Positions 1 to 8,919 are shown, numbered from the stretch's first letter. The stretch is 64,000 nt of DNA from Streptomyces acidiscabies (GCF_020010905.1 NZ_JAGJBY010000001.1:496001-560000); one strand, 5' to 3'. Numbers and translations are program-made. The notes: a model not told the origin generated them from the letters alone.

Positions 1-3000
1 CACCGGGCTGGTACGAGGTGGAGGACCCGACCTTGGACACGGTCAGCCCTGTCTTAGGTGCTGTGACCTGCGGAGACGCGGGCGGAGACGTGTTGTTCCC
101 CGGCGTCTGGTCGGGAGTCGTCGAGGTCGAGGTCGCCGTGTTGGCGACGTCGGACCCGTTCCCGGTGTAGGTGGACGCGAGCCGCACGGTGATCGTGAAG
201 GTCTGGCTCGACCCGTTCGCGAGCGACGCGGTCTGCGGACAGCTGACGTTCTGACCGGCGGCCGTACAGCCGGACGCCGAGGAGACAAAGGTCAGTTGGG
301 ACGGAAGCGTGTCCGTGACGGCGACCGCCGCAGCGGCCGACGGCCCGTTGTTCGTGACCTTGATGTCGTACTGGAACGTCTCCCCCGGCGCGATCGGCGT
401 CCCCGTGGCCGTCTTCGTCGTCGCCACATCGGCCGCGACCGGCGTCACGGTCGCCGACGCGCAGCTCCCCGAACACGGCGTCGGATCGGTCGAGTCGGAC
501 GTCGCCTGCGTGACCGTGTTGGTCTGAGCCGTCGTACTGCTCACCCTGGCCGCGATCTTCAGCGTGACGCTCTTGCCCGCCCCGACGGTCCCGGGCTTCC
601 AAACGCCCCCGGAATACGCCCCGTTGGAGTCGTCGCTCACATAGGTGAGCCCGCTCGGCAGCTGATCGCTCACCTGCACATTCGCCGCGTCACTCGGTCC
701 GTTGTTGGTGACCGTGACCGTGAAGACCGTGTTCTCGCCGTAGTTGACGTTCGTCGGGCTCGCGCTCTTGGTGACGGCCAGATCGCTGACCGCACCGGAC
801 GTCCGCACCACCACATCGGCCGTGTTGTTGCTGGTCACGTTGTCGTTGGGCCCGCTGACGACGATCCCGCCGGGCTGGGTGAGCGTGCTGTTGGGCGCCG
901 CGCTCGGCGAGACGAGCACGCTGATCGGCAGGTTCAGCGAGGACCCGGCGTCCAGCGAGGTGACCGTACAAGTCACCACCGTCCCCGCCGAGTTGGCCGT
1001 GCACCCCGACGGCTGCGTCCCCGAGGCCGTCACCCCCGTCGGCAGCGTGACCGTGACCGTGACGTTCCCGGCCGCGTCGGCGGGCCCGTTGTTCTTCACG
1101 ACGACCGGGATCGTCGTCGTCTGCCCCGGCGCGACCGTCCCGCCCGGACCGCTCGGCGTCACGTCGTAGTCGGACTGCGCGACGATCGGCGGCGGGCCCG
1201 AAGTCGCCGTGTTGTTGGCCGAGTTGGGGTCGGTCGTGTCGGTCGCGACGGTCGCCGTGTTCCCGATGTCGGAGCCGTTCCCCTTGTACGAGGACGCGAG
1301 CTTGACGGTGATCGTCCAGGACTGGGTGGCACCCGGCGCGAGCGAGGCGACGGGACCGCAGGTGACACTCTGGCCCGACGCCGTACAGCCCGAACCGGAC
1401 TGGAAGGTGACGTTCGACGGCAGCGTGTCGGTCATCCGCACGTTCGTCGCCGTGGACGGCCCGTTGTTCGTGCCGGTCAGCGTGTACGTGTACGTCTGGC
1501 CCGGCGACACGTTCGCCGTGCTCGCCGTCTTCGTCGCGGCGAGGTCGGCGCGGGGTGCCGCCGGGGTCGTCGCCGTCGCGGAGCAACTCGCCCCGCAGGT
1601 CGTGTCGTTGACGCCGCTCGGCGGGGTGACGGTCGCCGTGTTGGTGAGGGCGGCGGTCGCGGAGGGGGAGGTGGTGCCGGTCACCGTGTAGGTGGCCGTG
1701 CCGTTCGCCGCGAGGGTCGCCGTCGTGTTCAGGGTGTTGCCGGTGCCCGAACTCGCCCCGCAGGAGCTGCCGTTGGACGCCGTACAGGTCCAGGTCGTAC
1801 CCGTCAGGCCCGCCGGGATCGTGTCCGTGATCCTCGCGTTCGTCGCCGGGGCCGGGCCCGCGTTGGCGACGGTGATCGTGTAGGTGACGGGGTTGCCGGG
1901 GACGTACGGATTCGGCGAAGCCGTCTTCGTCACGCTCAACTTGGTCTGCGTCACCCACTGGATGACGACCGCGCCGTTGCCGCCGCTCTTGGAGTCGGCG
2001 CCGCCGATCGCGACGCCCGCCGGGTACTGGGCCGAGCCCGTACCGGCCGCCGCGCCGCCCTGGTTGTTGGCGGTGGGGCTCGAACCGGCGGTCGTCGAGG
2101 CGCCCGTGACACCGGCGCCGCCGATGTAGCCGGAACCGCCGCCACCAGGGCCGTTGGGGTTCAGAGTTGGTGCGCCCGGCTGGCAGGCGCCGCCGCCACC
2201 GCCGAAGTAGCCGCCGCCACCACCGCCGCCGCCCTCGCCCCGCCGACTGGACAGGGTGTTGAAGCCGTTGCCGCCGAACCACTGGCGGCCCGCCGTGTTG
2301 CTGGTCGCCTCGCACTGGCTGCCGTACGCGCCGGCCGTGCCGCCCGCCGTCTGCGTGCCGCCCTGGCCCGAGGTGTTGGTGTTGCCGTCGCCGCCGCCGT
2401 TCGTGCCACCGCCGCCGCCCGGTTTCGGGTTCTGCGTGTCCGCGCCGGGGGAGGCTCCGCCGCCACCGCCCGCGATCAGCAAGGGAGTTGAGAAACTCGC
2501 GCCGTTCCACAGGGCGGACATGCCGCCGCCGCTCGCGCCGATCGCGCCGGGGGTGACGGGGGAGGCGCCGCCTGCGCCGCCGCCGCCGTACGTCGTGGCC
2601 GTCGAGTTGACGTTGCCGCCCTGGCCCGCCATCACCGTGAGCGACTGGCCTGCGGTGACCGCGAGGGTGCCGGTCGTGTAGCCGCCGCCTGCGCCGCCTA
2701 CCTGGCCGGAGTAGTACGCGGAGTTGTCGCCGCCGCCGCCCGCGCCCCACAGCTGAACGTTCAGGCTGCTGACGCCTGTTGGGACGGTGAAGGTCTGGTC
2801 GGCGCCGGTGTAGCTGAGGAGGGTGCAGTTCGTGAAACCGGCGGAGGGGGTGCAGGCGGAGGCTCGGCGGGAGGTCTGGGCGGGGGTCGCGGCGCGGGGG
2901 GCGTTGAGGTTGAGGTGGCCGGGCTTCTCAACTGCCTTGTCGCGAGGCTTCTTTGAGCGGTCGCCCCCGTTTGAAGCGCCGGGCTCGTCCTTCACCGACC

Positions 3001-3874
3001 CGAACGGACCCGCCAGCACCAGCCCCTCCGGCGCACCCTCCGACACGGTCAGCTCGATCGTCCGTACAGCCTCCGTGAACACCAGGTCCGCGCCCCGCTC
3101 CCGCCGGTCGAACCGGTTGTCCCGCCGAGCGCCCTCCGCGAACACCCCGTCCGCCCCGTCCCCCAGCACACTGACCCACGCGGGCCGGGCCTCGGGAAGC
3201 GTGAAGGTCACGGTGTACGGCCGACCGCGAGGCGCGGCAGGCAGCTCGATCCCCCGCGCACCGTCCCGCCCGGCGACCTCCCGAGACAGCTCGACCGTCC
3301 GCCAACGGGGGCTGGGGGAGGGGGGTTTGGGGTCGTCGGACGTCCCAGACACGGCGGACGTCCCCGGCGCAGTGGACGACCTCGGCGCAGCGGACGACTC
3401 CGGCGCGGCAGAGGCTTTCGGTGCGGCAGAGGCTTTCGGCGCGACCGAGTCCTCCGGCGAGATCGACGCCTTCGCCTCTTCCCGCCGCGCGCCAGACCCC
3501 TCCGTACGGGGCTGCTCCGCCGTACGAGACTCAGGCACCGTACGAGGTCGAGGCGCCGTACGAGGCTGATCCCCCCGCCCCTCAACCGCACGCCCCTCAC
3601 CAGCACGCATCTCCCCCGCGAGCCCCTCCCCCGTACCCTCCTCCGCCCCCTCCCCCGGCGTAAACCTCACCCGATACCCGCCCCCACCACTCAGCGAATC
3701 CCCCAGCACCCCCACCCCACCCGGCCACTCCACCAACAACCGCGCGCCCCCGCCCCCCAACGCATCCCGCACCCCCGTCGGCTCACCCAGCGCAGGCGCT
3801 GCCCCGATCCCGAGAAACAGCACGACGAGAGCCGCGAGGGTGCGGCCCGGCCAGCGGGTGATCTTCTCGTACAT
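1..3874 (-). CDS. Secreted glycine-rich protein with DUF11 repeats (3' end beyond window)
   Basis: The frame starts at an ATG (3872-3874) and stays open to the left edge, about 1290 residues. It begins with a signal peptide (basic MYEKITRWPGR, then a hydrophobic stretch ending near ALG). A Pro/Ser/Thr/Ala-rich linker with runs of PKASAAPE type follows. Next comes a Gly-rich segment (GGGG and GGAGG clusters, about 2760-1990), then at least six DUF11-type domains, each with NNGPS and TDTLPS-like motifs spaced about 120 residues apart. Such proteins are secreted or cell-surface; their ligand is unknown. The last codons in the window still lie inside a DUF11 unit, so the protein is longer. A long open frame on the opposite strand (296-2491) is its codon-aligned shadow. 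Family assignment is by pattern recognition. Confidence 0.85.
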   Translation of the reverse strand, partial: MYEKITRWPGRTLAALVVLFLGIGAAPALGEPTGVRDALGGGGARLLVEWPGGVGVLGDSLSGGGGYRVRFTPGEGAEEGTGEGLAGEMRAGEGRAVEGRGDQPRTAPRPRTVPESRTAEQPRTEGSGARREEAKASISPEDSVAPKASAAPKASAAPESSAAPRSSTAPGTSAVSGTSDDPKPPSPSPRWRTVELSREVAGRDGARGIELPAAPRGRPYTVTFTLPEARPAWVSVLGDGADGVFAEGARRDNRFDRRERGADLVFTEAVRTIELTVSEGAPEGLVLAGPFGSVKDEPGASNGGDRSKKPRDKAVEKPGHLNLNAPRAATPAQTSRRASACTPSAGFTNCTLLSYTGADQTFTVPTGVSSLNVQLWGAGGGGDNSAYYSGQVGGAGGGYTTGTLAVTAGQSLTVMAGQGGNVNSTATTYGGGGAGGASPVTPGAIGASGGGMSALWNGASFSTPLLIAGGGGGASPGADTQNPKPGGGGGTNGGGDGNTNTSGQGGTQTAGGTAGAYGSQCEATSNTAGRQWFGGNGFNTLSSRRGEGGGGGGGGYFGGGGGACQPGAPTLNPNGPGGGGSGYIGGAGVTGASTTAGSSPTANNQGGAAAGTGSAQYPAGVAIGGADSKSGGNGAVVIQWVTQTKLSVTKTASPNPYVPGNPVTYTITVANAGPAPATNARITDTIPAGLTGTTWTCTASNGSSCGASSGTGNTLNTTATLAANGTATYTVTGTTSPSATAALTNTATVTPPSGVNDTTCGASCSATATTPAAPRADLAATKTASTANVSPGQTYTYTLTGTNNGPSTATNVRMTDTLPSNVTFQSGSGCTASGQSVTCGPVASLAPGATQSWTITVKLASSYKGNGSDIGNTATVATDTTDPNSANNTATSGPPPIVAQSDYDVTPSGPGGTVAPGQTTTIPVVVKNNGPADAAGNVTVTVTLPTGVTASGTQPSGCTANSAGTVVTCTVTSLDAGSSLNLPISVLVSPSAAPNSTLTQPGGIVVSGPNDNVTSNNTADVVVRTSGAVSDLAVTKSASPTNVNYGENTVFTVTVTNNGPSDAANVQVSDQLPSGLTYVSDDSNGAYSGGVWKPGTVGAGKSVTLKIAARVSSTTAQTNTVTQATSDSTDPTPCSGSCASATVTPVAADVATTKTATGTPIAPGETFQYDIKVTNNGPSAAAAVAVTDTLPSQLTFVSSASGCTAAGQNVSCPQTASLANGSSQTFTITVRLASTYTGNGSDVANTATSTSTTPDQTPGNNTSPPASPQVTAPKTGLTVSKVGSSTSYQPG

Positions 3875-4032
3875 CGGGTTCCCTGCCTGTGGTCACGTGA
3901 CGACACGTCAGCAGGAGGGGTATGCACAGAATCTAAGCGTATTGATCATGTAGGTCTGATTAATCCCCCGTCCGGCCCCGATGATCACCGTGTCGCCCGA
4001 GCCGCCACCACCCCCGGGTCTTGACTCCGACC

Positions 4033-4530
4033 ATGCCGACCCTCCTCCGCACGCTGGCCTGCCTGACCCCGTTCCTCCTCGCGGCAACGGCCTGCACCGC
4101 GACGCCGCACGAGCCCCGCTCCGACGCGAAGCCCTTCACCGCCGCCCCCTTCGAGCAGGCGCTCGGCAAGGACTGGCACCTGACGTACCGCGACATGCCG
4201 AACACTGACCGCCGCATGGGCACCGGCGCGGGACGGAAGTCCCTGCGCATCGGCGTGGTGGAGACGAAGTCGACCACCGACACCCTCACGTCCCTGGCGT
4301 GCCAGGCATTCGGCAAGGACGTCGCGGAGGCGACCCGCTTCCTCCTGTCCTGCGCCGAAGCGGCAACCGGCGCCCCCGCGCCCGTACGCACCTGGCTCAC
4401 CACCCACATCGACCGCCCCAGCACGGGCCCGGGCCACGCCACCCAGCACGGCCCCCTCGACTACCACCTGGGCGTCAACCGCGACCAGGCGGTACGGGTC
4501 CTGTACATCAGCCGGACGGACAACCGCTGA
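4033..4530 (+). CDS. Putative lipoprotein
   Basis: Protein of 165 residues starting at ATG 4033; a TTG at 4021 is possible but less likely. The N-terminus has a short charged region, a hydrophobic core and a lipobox (LLAATAC) typical of lipoproteins processed by signal peptidase II and anchored outside the membrane. The mature part has no domain I recognise. It is divergent from the DUF11 gene across an AT-richer stretch (3875-4032) that probably holds both promoters. Confidence 0.7.
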   Translation: MPTLLRTLACLTPFLLAATACTATPHEPRSDAKPFTAAPFEQALGKDWHLTYRDMPNTDRRMGTGAGRKSLRIGVVETKSTTDTLTSLACQAFGKDVAEATRFLLSCAEAATGAPAPVRTWLTTHIDRPSTGPGHATQHGPLDYHLGVNRDQAVRVLYISRTDNR

Positions 4531-4597
4531 ACTTCACCGTGATGCCGTCCGACCGGCCATCGGCGATACGCTGCGCAGCGACGGGAAGGAGCTGTCG

Positions 4598-5134
4598 ATG
4601 AGTGCCAAGGCTGTCATGCGCACCGAGTTTCCCAAAGGGCACACGGTCTTCTTCGGTGTCGACGGGAAGGTGATCATGACTCCGCGGAGCTTCGAGCACT
4701 CCAACACGATCCGCTCGATGCAGATCGCCACGCTCACGCTGGGGAGTCACCCACGGGTGACATCCGACGTGTATCTCAACTTCCCGGCCGACGAGTACTC
4801 CGCCCCCGACCTCGCGATCATCCGCGAGGACGCCCAGAAGCAGAACAAGCGTTACAGCTTCGAGGACGTCCTCCTCATCACCGAGGTCGTGTCCGTCTCC
4901 TCCGCCCGCAAGGACTACGACGACTGCACGGCGAAGTACGGCCGCTACGGCATCCCCGTCTACCTGGTCGTCGACCCGTACGCCCGCGAGGTGCTCGTCC
5001 ACACCAGCCCCACCGGCGACGGTTACATCACGACGCACACCCACAAGTACGGCACCGGCAAGCTCCCCATCCCCCTGGCCGACGGCCGTACCTTCACGCT
5101 GGACCTGGACGAACTCCCCGTCCCGGAGGCGTAA
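4598..5134 (+). CDS. Uma2 family endonuclease-like protein
   Basis: 178 residues, start ATG 4598 preceded by GGAAGGAGC. It has the Uma2 (DUF820) PD-(D/E)XK-like pattern: SAPDLAII, then LITEVVSVSSARKDYDDC, then YGIPVYLVVDP. Streptomyces genomes carry many such genes; the restriction-like fold predicts nuclease activity, but the biological role is not established. The sequence is full length and appears intact. A decayed relative lies at 21070-21213. Confidence 0.85.
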   Translation: MSAKAVMRTEFPKGHTVFFGVDGKVIMTPRSFEHSNTIRSMQIATLTLGSHPRVTSDVYLNFPADEYSAPDLAIIREDAQKQNKRYSFEDVLLITEVVSVSSARKDYDDCTAKYGRYGIPVYLVVDPYAREVLVHTSPTGDGYITTHTHKYGTGKLPIPLADGRTFTLDLDELPVPEA

Positions 5135-5231
5135 GCCCTCCCCACAACTCCTCCGCCGTCCGATCGCCGCTCGTGCACACCGGCCCTCTACTCTTTCCGG
5201 CGTCCGAAAAACGATCTAGAAGGAGTTGCGC

Positions 5232-5570
5232 ATGCGCACCCTCGGCCGAATCGCCGCGACGGCCCTGTCCGCGGCGGCCCTCTTCGGTGGCCTGATGGCC
5301 ACCGCGCCCGCCGCGTCCGCGCTGCCCTCGCAGTGCACGAAGGACATGACCTTCCCGGTCCCGCTGGACATGACGGTCACGGCGAACGTGAACCTCCGCG
5401 AGACTCCGGGCACCGGTTCCACGTCCCTCGGCATACTCACCAAGGGCACGAAGTTCACCTCCTACTGCCTCGCCAACAAGGGCGGCACGAACTGGGAGGG
5501 CGGCAAGGTGATGTCCGGCGCGAACAAGGGCAAGTGGGGCTGGGTGGCGTGGGACTACGTCAAGGACTGA
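5232..5570 (+). CDS. Secreted SH3-domain protein
   Basis: 112 residues. ATG 5232 is chosen over the upstream TTG 5226 because AAGGAG (5220-5225) lies six bases upstream of it. A Sec signal peptide ends at APAASA. The mature part resembles a small bacterial SH3 domain (VNLRETPGTGSTSLGIL, then WGWVAWDYVKD) with two cysteines likely to form a disulfide. Such domains commonly bind cell-wall peptides. It stands alone. Confidence 0.8.
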   Translation: MRTLGRIAATALSAAALFGGLMATAPAASALPSQCTKDMTFPVPLDMTVTANVNLRETPGTGSTSLGILTKGTKFTSYCLANKGGTNWEGGKVMSGANKGKWGWVAWDYVKD

Positions 5571-5643
5571 CGCCACGGGGTTGACGGGCGGCCGGGGGTG
5601 CCAGCGGTGGAGGCATCCCCGGCTTGTTCGGCACACTGGGACC

Positions 5644-5745
5644 ATGTCCGAGACGACGTACGGCATCGGTGACATGGCCAAACTCTGCGGTGAACGGGTC
5701 CGGCTCGTGGCGGTGCAGGGGAGAGGACCCCAGGTCATGCCGTGA
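5644..5745 (+). pseudogene. Remnant of a MerR-family regulator N-terminus
   Basis: A 33-residue frame begins MSETTYGIGDMAKLCGERVR, which matches the start of MerR-type DNA-binding domains (YxIGDLAKLCGVxVRT). After this the similarity stops and the frame ends at 5743-5745. I read it as a decayed gene fragment; it could instead be a chance short frame. Confidence 0.45.
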
Positions 5746-5767
5746 TCCCCTCCCGTCCAGGCCCCGC

Positions 5768-6121
5768 TCACACCCTCGCCGGGAACTCCGTGAACGGTGC
5801 GCCCGGGTACGTGTACGGGTGGTCGATCCCCATCGAGGCCAGCTCGGCGGCGTACAGCCGTTCGCGTTGGAGGCGGCGTTCCTGCTGTTGCCATGCCGCT
5901 TCCGCTTCCGCCTGTGCCCGTTCTTGTTCCCGGCGGCGGAGGATTTCGGCGGCCTCGGCCTTGGAGGGGCTGGTCCAGGGGCGTGACCAGGGGCTTTCGG
6001 GGATTACGGGGGTGGGGGGCGCGGTGGGGGTGAAGTGGTCCGCGCTGTGTCGTCCGGGACGACGGCGGGGGATGAGGACACGCAGGGCGCTCAGAAGGGC
6101 GCGCACGATAAAATCGCGCAT
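5768..6121 (-). CDS. Small MRDFIVR-type conserved protein, copy 1
   Basis: 117 residues. The N-terminus MRDFIVRALLSALR is amphipathic and basic, followed by RRRPGRHSA and the block SPWSRPWTSPSKAEAAEI, then a Glu/Arg/Gln-rich probable coiled coil. The same architecture recurs at 45871-46122, where it is divergent from a GntR regulator. Here no regulator is present. Function unknown; I associate such proteins loosely with actinobacterial accessory regions. Confidence 0.7.
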   Translation of the reverse strand: MRDFIVRALLSALRVLIPRRRPGRHSADHFTPTAPPTPVIPESPWSRPWTSPSKAEAAEILRRREQERAQAEAEAAWQQQERRLQRERLYAAELASMGIDHPYTYPGAPFTEFPARV

Positions 6122-6157
6122 AGGTCGATCAGCTCCTCTAGCTGGCTGTTCGGCTTA

Positions 6158-6200
6158 GCCCCGTCGGATCGCTGTGAACGATCCCTCGGGGCGTTTTTTT
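6158..6200 (+). terminator. Intrinsic terminator (orphan)
   Basis: GCCCCG..GGATCG pairs with CGATCC..CGGGGC around a seven-base loop, and seven T follow at 6194-6200. This is a classical Rho-independent terminator for rightward transcription, but the nearest gene to its left is on the opposite strand. Confidence 0.75.
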
Positions 6201-6258
6201 GTGTTGGTCACAGACGGTAGGGCCAACTCACACAAGCGGGGAAGAGGATTCCGATCAT

Positions 6259-6594
6259 TCACTCGTTCGAGTGAACTTCCGCAAACGGCAGCCCAGTTGC
6301 AGCACCACCCACTACGCTCCCGCGCGCAAACCCAGCACCCCCAACGGCCGTACGTCGTACGGTCTCCGACGAGTCACCTGCCGAGGAGGTGACACCGATA
6401 GGCCGCTCCCCCAACTCCCACTCCGCCCCGAGGAGTTCACCCCGCTCGGCCCGAACCTCCAGCGAGACGAACAACCCACTGGGCCCCCGCACAACCCCCG
6501 GATGCCAGACAACCATCCCTGCCTCCCTAACATCGACGTCACCGAAGAGACCAGTGACCCGGTACCGCCGCGCCGCCCCCTCCTGAAACGGCAC
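6259..6594 (-). CDS. Hypothetical protein, start uncertain
   Basis: The frame from GTG 6594 reads like real coding sequence for its first ~70 residues (GLFGDVDVREAGMVVWHPGV). The same frame is plausible upstream to about 6657 (AEFVVWRTGLVRGQ) but offers no start there, so the true start may be lost or lie in the gene before it. The C-terminal part looks less like protein. Possibly the degraded last gene of the leftward group 7739-6259. Confidence 0.4.
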   Translation of the reverse strand: MPFQEGAARRYRVTGLFGDVDVREAGMVVWHPGVVRGPSGLFVSLEVRAERGELLGAEWELGERPIGVTSSAGDSSETVRRTAVGGAGFARGSVVGGAATGLPFAEVHSNE

Positions 6595-6658
6595 AAGAAA
6601 CCCCGGACTGTCCTGCCCCCGGACGAGCCCGGTGCGCCAGACGACGAACTCGGCACCG

Positions 6659-7048
6659 CTACAACTCCCGAGGGAGCCCCCACTTCTCCGGGTTCTCGAG
6701 CAGGTCCTGGAGCAACGCGTCGGATGTCGGGTCGGTCACGTCCCACGCGTGGGCGAGGGAGTGTCCGTCGTACAGCCCGCACGCGTCGCCCTCCTCGTGC
6801 GACGCCGGGCACCAGCGCAGCACGGTGAACCTGAACTCTTCCTCCCCCCACAGGAACCACTGCCCCTCGTCGAGCGCGAACCCGTCCCACAGGAAGTCCG
6901 CGTGGTCCCCGTCGTGCCCCTCGGCGAGCTCGCAGCAGACGTACCCGTCCGCGAACTCGGCGTGGTCGTACGGCTCTTCGTGGTTGGCCTTGAGCAAGGC
7001 CAGCACGTCCCGCACGGGCAGAAGCTTCACGGCGGTGCACTGCAACAT
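6659..7048 (-). CDS. Conserved hypothetical acidic protein
   Basis: 129 residues from ATG 7048 (MLQCTAVKLLPVRDVLALLK). It is acidic, rich in Asp, Glu, His and Trp, with several cysteines (VCCELAEGHDGDHADFLWDG), which might coordinate a metal. I do not recognise the family. It follows a helix-turn-helix gene on the same strand. Confidence 0.65.
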   Translation of the reverse strand: MLQCTAVKLLPVRDVLALLKANHEEPYDHAEFADGYVCCELAEGHDGDHADFLWDGFALDEGQWFLWGEEEFRFTVLRWCPASHEEGDACGLYDGHSLAHAWDVTDPTSDALLQDLLENPEKWGLPREL

Positions 7049-7062
7049 GGCGCCCTCACAAG

Positions 7063-7485
7063 TCAGTTGAGAGATTCTCCGTACGACGGTGCAGAGGCCC
7101 GCGGCTCCCTGCGCGGCACCTCCCACTCGACCAGCCGCTCCGCGACGAACGTCGGGCTCACCCGGAACTCCCGGGCCAGCGCCGCCGCCGACACCCCCTC
7201 CCGATACCGCGCCTCAACACTGTCCCGCGCCGCCACGAACTCCGCGCGCGCTTCGCGAACTTCTTCACTGGTACGGCGCCTCGCGCGCCCCCTGAAGACG
7301 CGCGCACCCGCCCTGCGGTAAAGCAGCGCGTCGACCAACCCGCGCCGTTCCTCGCCCCATTCGTCGAAGCGCCGCCCCAACCACCCCGCGCTGACGCCGT
7401 ATTCCTCCGCGAGCCGGCTGAGCGGGACGCCCTCCCGGTACCGCCGGACCACCAACTCCCGTTCCGCCAGCACCCGTTCCCTCAC
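7063..7485 (-). CDS. Helix-turn-helix protein with two HTH-like segments
   Basis: 140 residues. Start GTG 7485 is supported by GGAGG just upstream and a GTGA overlap with the preceding gene's stop. Two similar segments, YREGVPLSRLAEEYGVSAGW and YREGVSAAALAREFRVSPTF, each look like a resolvase-type HTH, so the protein may bind DNA through two HTH units separated by an Arg/Glu-rich linker. Function unknown. Confidence 0.65.
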   Translation of the reverse strand: MRERVLAERELVVRRYREGVPLSRLAEEYGVSAGWLGRRFDEWGEERRGLVDALLYRRAGARVFRGRARRRTSEEVREARAEFVAARDSVEARYREGVSAAALAREFRVSPTFVAERLVEWEVPRREPRASAPSYGESLN

Positions 7486-7739
7486 AGCACCTCCCCCCGG
7501 CTGCGCGCGTTGGCCTCCCTGACCTGGGCCCGTAACCGCTGCTCGGCGTTCAACGCGCGTACGTCGCCCGGCTCCACCTCCCACTCCACGCCGCCCCTGA
7601 CCGGCCGCAGCAGCCAGCGTCCCGCCCAGGTGCCCCTGAACTCCCCCACCAACCCCCGTACGGAATCCAGGTACAGCGTCCCGATCTCCGGTACCGGGGG
7701 CGGCACTTCGGGCTCTGGTTCAGCGCTTTTTCCGGACAT
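7482..7739 (-). CDS. Small hypothetical protein
   Basis: 85 residues from ATG 7739 (MSGKSAEPEPEVPPPVPEIG). A proline-rich N-terminus is followed by a short domain (GEFRGTWAGRWLLRPVRGGVEWEVEP) of a type often found beside Streptomyces XRE/DUF397 loci. It is translationally coupled to the HTH gene downstream and divergent from the XRE gene at 7835; the 95-bp gap should hold both promoters. Confidence 0.65.
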   Translation of the reverse strand: MSGKSAEPEPEVPPPVPEIGTLYLDSVRGLVGEFRGTWAGRWLLRPVRGGVEWEVEPGDVRALNAEQRLRAQVREANARSRGEVL

Positions 7740-7834
7740 GACCACTCCTCTCCGTAACAAGTCCACTACCGTGAGCCTCAGAGTGACCGAGCCGCCGGGA
7801 ATTCTTCAACTGACTCGGCCGGATTGGAAGGACG

Positions 7835-8674
7835 GTGGATGAGCCGTTGAACCGAAAGAAACTCAACCCTGACAGCTCGCCGGAGGCGGCGTTCGGAGCG
7901 CTTCTTCGCGAAGAACGCGAGAAGCAGGGCTTGACGCAGGAGGCGCTTGCCTTCCGCACGAACTTCTCCAGCTCCCACATCTCGGCGGTCGAAACGGCTC
8001 GCAAGAAGCCAACTCTTCCGCTGGCCAGAAGCGTCGACGTAGCGCTGGGCACCGGAGACATGTTCGAGCGCAAGTGGCGAAAGATGAACAGGGCGGGGCT
8101 GCTGGAGGGGTTCCCGCAGTTCCTGGTGGATGAGGCGAAGGCGGTCGAGATCCGTCTGTTCGAGGTCAGCGTCATCCCCGGCCTGCTCCAGACACCGGAG
8201 TACGCATCAGTGATCGCGCAGAGCGAGGTGAGGCGGGGTGCAATCACAAGCACTCAGGCCGATGAGCGGATAGCGCTGGTCGCGGATCGGCAGGCCACGT
8301 TGAAGCGGACGCCTGCGCCGCTGGTCGTCGCGGTACTGGACGAGGCCGTCCTGCATCGCCCCTTGGGCGGACCAGAGGTCATGAACGCTCAGTTGGACAA
8401 GCTGATCGAGTTCGCGGAGCTGCCGAACACTCACCTCCAGATCGCCCCGTTCGCCCTGGGAGAGCGCCGACCGTTCGACCTGCCGATCACCTTCCTGACC
8501 ATGCCGGACCGCGCTCTGGTGTCCTTCGCAGAGTCCGCACTCCGCGGCCACCTCGAACGTGACAAGACATTCGTCGTACCGGCGCTGACGGCCTACCATC
8601 AGCTTCAGGCCGAATCGTTCTCCCAAGCGGACTCTGTGGCCATGATCAGAAAGTTTCGAAGGGGCACTCCGTGA
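7835..8674 (+). CDS. XRE-family regulator with DUF5753 (WhiJ-like)
   Basis: 279 residues, start GTG 7835 after GGAAGGA. N-terminal XRE HTH at about 18-75 (LLREEREKQGLTQEALAFRT, then SSSHISAVETARKKPT), then the DUF5753 domain (FEVSVIPGLLQTPEYA, RQATLKR, AVLDEAVLHRPLGG, LPNTHLQIAPF). In Streptomyces these regulators act with a DUF397 partner, as in the whiJ and abaA loci, and influence development and antibiotic production. The DUF397 gene follows with a GTGA overlap. Confidence 0.92.
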   Translation: MDEPLNRKKLNPDSSPEAAFGALLREEREKQGLTQEALAFRTNFSSSHISAVETARKKPTLPLARSVDVALGTGDMFERKWRKMNRAGLLEGFPQFLVDEAKAVEIRLFEVSVIPGLLQTPEYASVIAQSEVRRGAITSTQADERIALVADRQATLKRTPAPLVVAVLDEAVLHRPLGGPEVMNAQLDKLIEFAELPNTHLQIAPFALGERRPFDLPITFLTMPDRALVSFAESALRGHLERDKTFVVPALTAYHQLQAESFSQADSVAMIRKFRRGTP

Positions 8675-8880
8675 GCACCGAACACCCTCTCTGGTTCACT
8701 TCCTCGTACAGCAGCAACGGCGGCCAGTGCGTCGAGGTAGCCACCAACCTCGCCGCGTCCCACGGGATGGTCCCCGTCCGCGACTCGAAGAACCAGTCGG
8801 GCCCTGCCCTGAACGTCCGCCCGGAAGCCTTCACGGCCTTCCTCTCGGCCCTCAACTCCCCTGAGTTCGGCGGAATCTGA
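8671..8880 (+). CDS. DUF397 protein
   Basis: 69 residues, start GTG 8671 overlapping the XRE stop by four bases. It has the complete DUF397 pattern: WFTSSYSSNGGQCVEVA, then VPVRDSKNQSGPAL and FTAFLSAL. DUF397 proteins are thought to interact with the cognate XRE protein encoded beside them. This is the standard single-motif form, for comparison with the tripled form at 8920. Confidence 0.92.
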   Translation: MSTEHPLWFTSSYSSNGGQCVEVATNLAASHGMVPVRDSKNQSGPALNVRPEAFTAFLSALNSPEFGGI

Positions 8881-8886
8881 CCTGGC

Positions 8887-8919
8887 GGAGCCCCATGCGA
8901 CCACTCAGCATGGGGCTCC
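8887..8919 (+). promoter_or_regulatory. Perfect 12-bp hairpin ending at a start codon
   Basis: GGAGCCCCATGC (8887-8898) and its exact complement GCATGGGGCTCC (8908-8919) flank a nine-base loop, and the next base begins ATG 8920. No T-run follows. It may terminate the XRE-DUF397 transcript or control translation of the next gene, for which no free ribosome-binding site is visible. Confidence 0.75.

Noticed and set aside
296..2491. A 731-codon open frame on the plus strand
   Set aside because: It is codon-aligned antisense to the DUF11 gene, is Arg-rich and shows no domain; long shadow frames are normal at this GC content.
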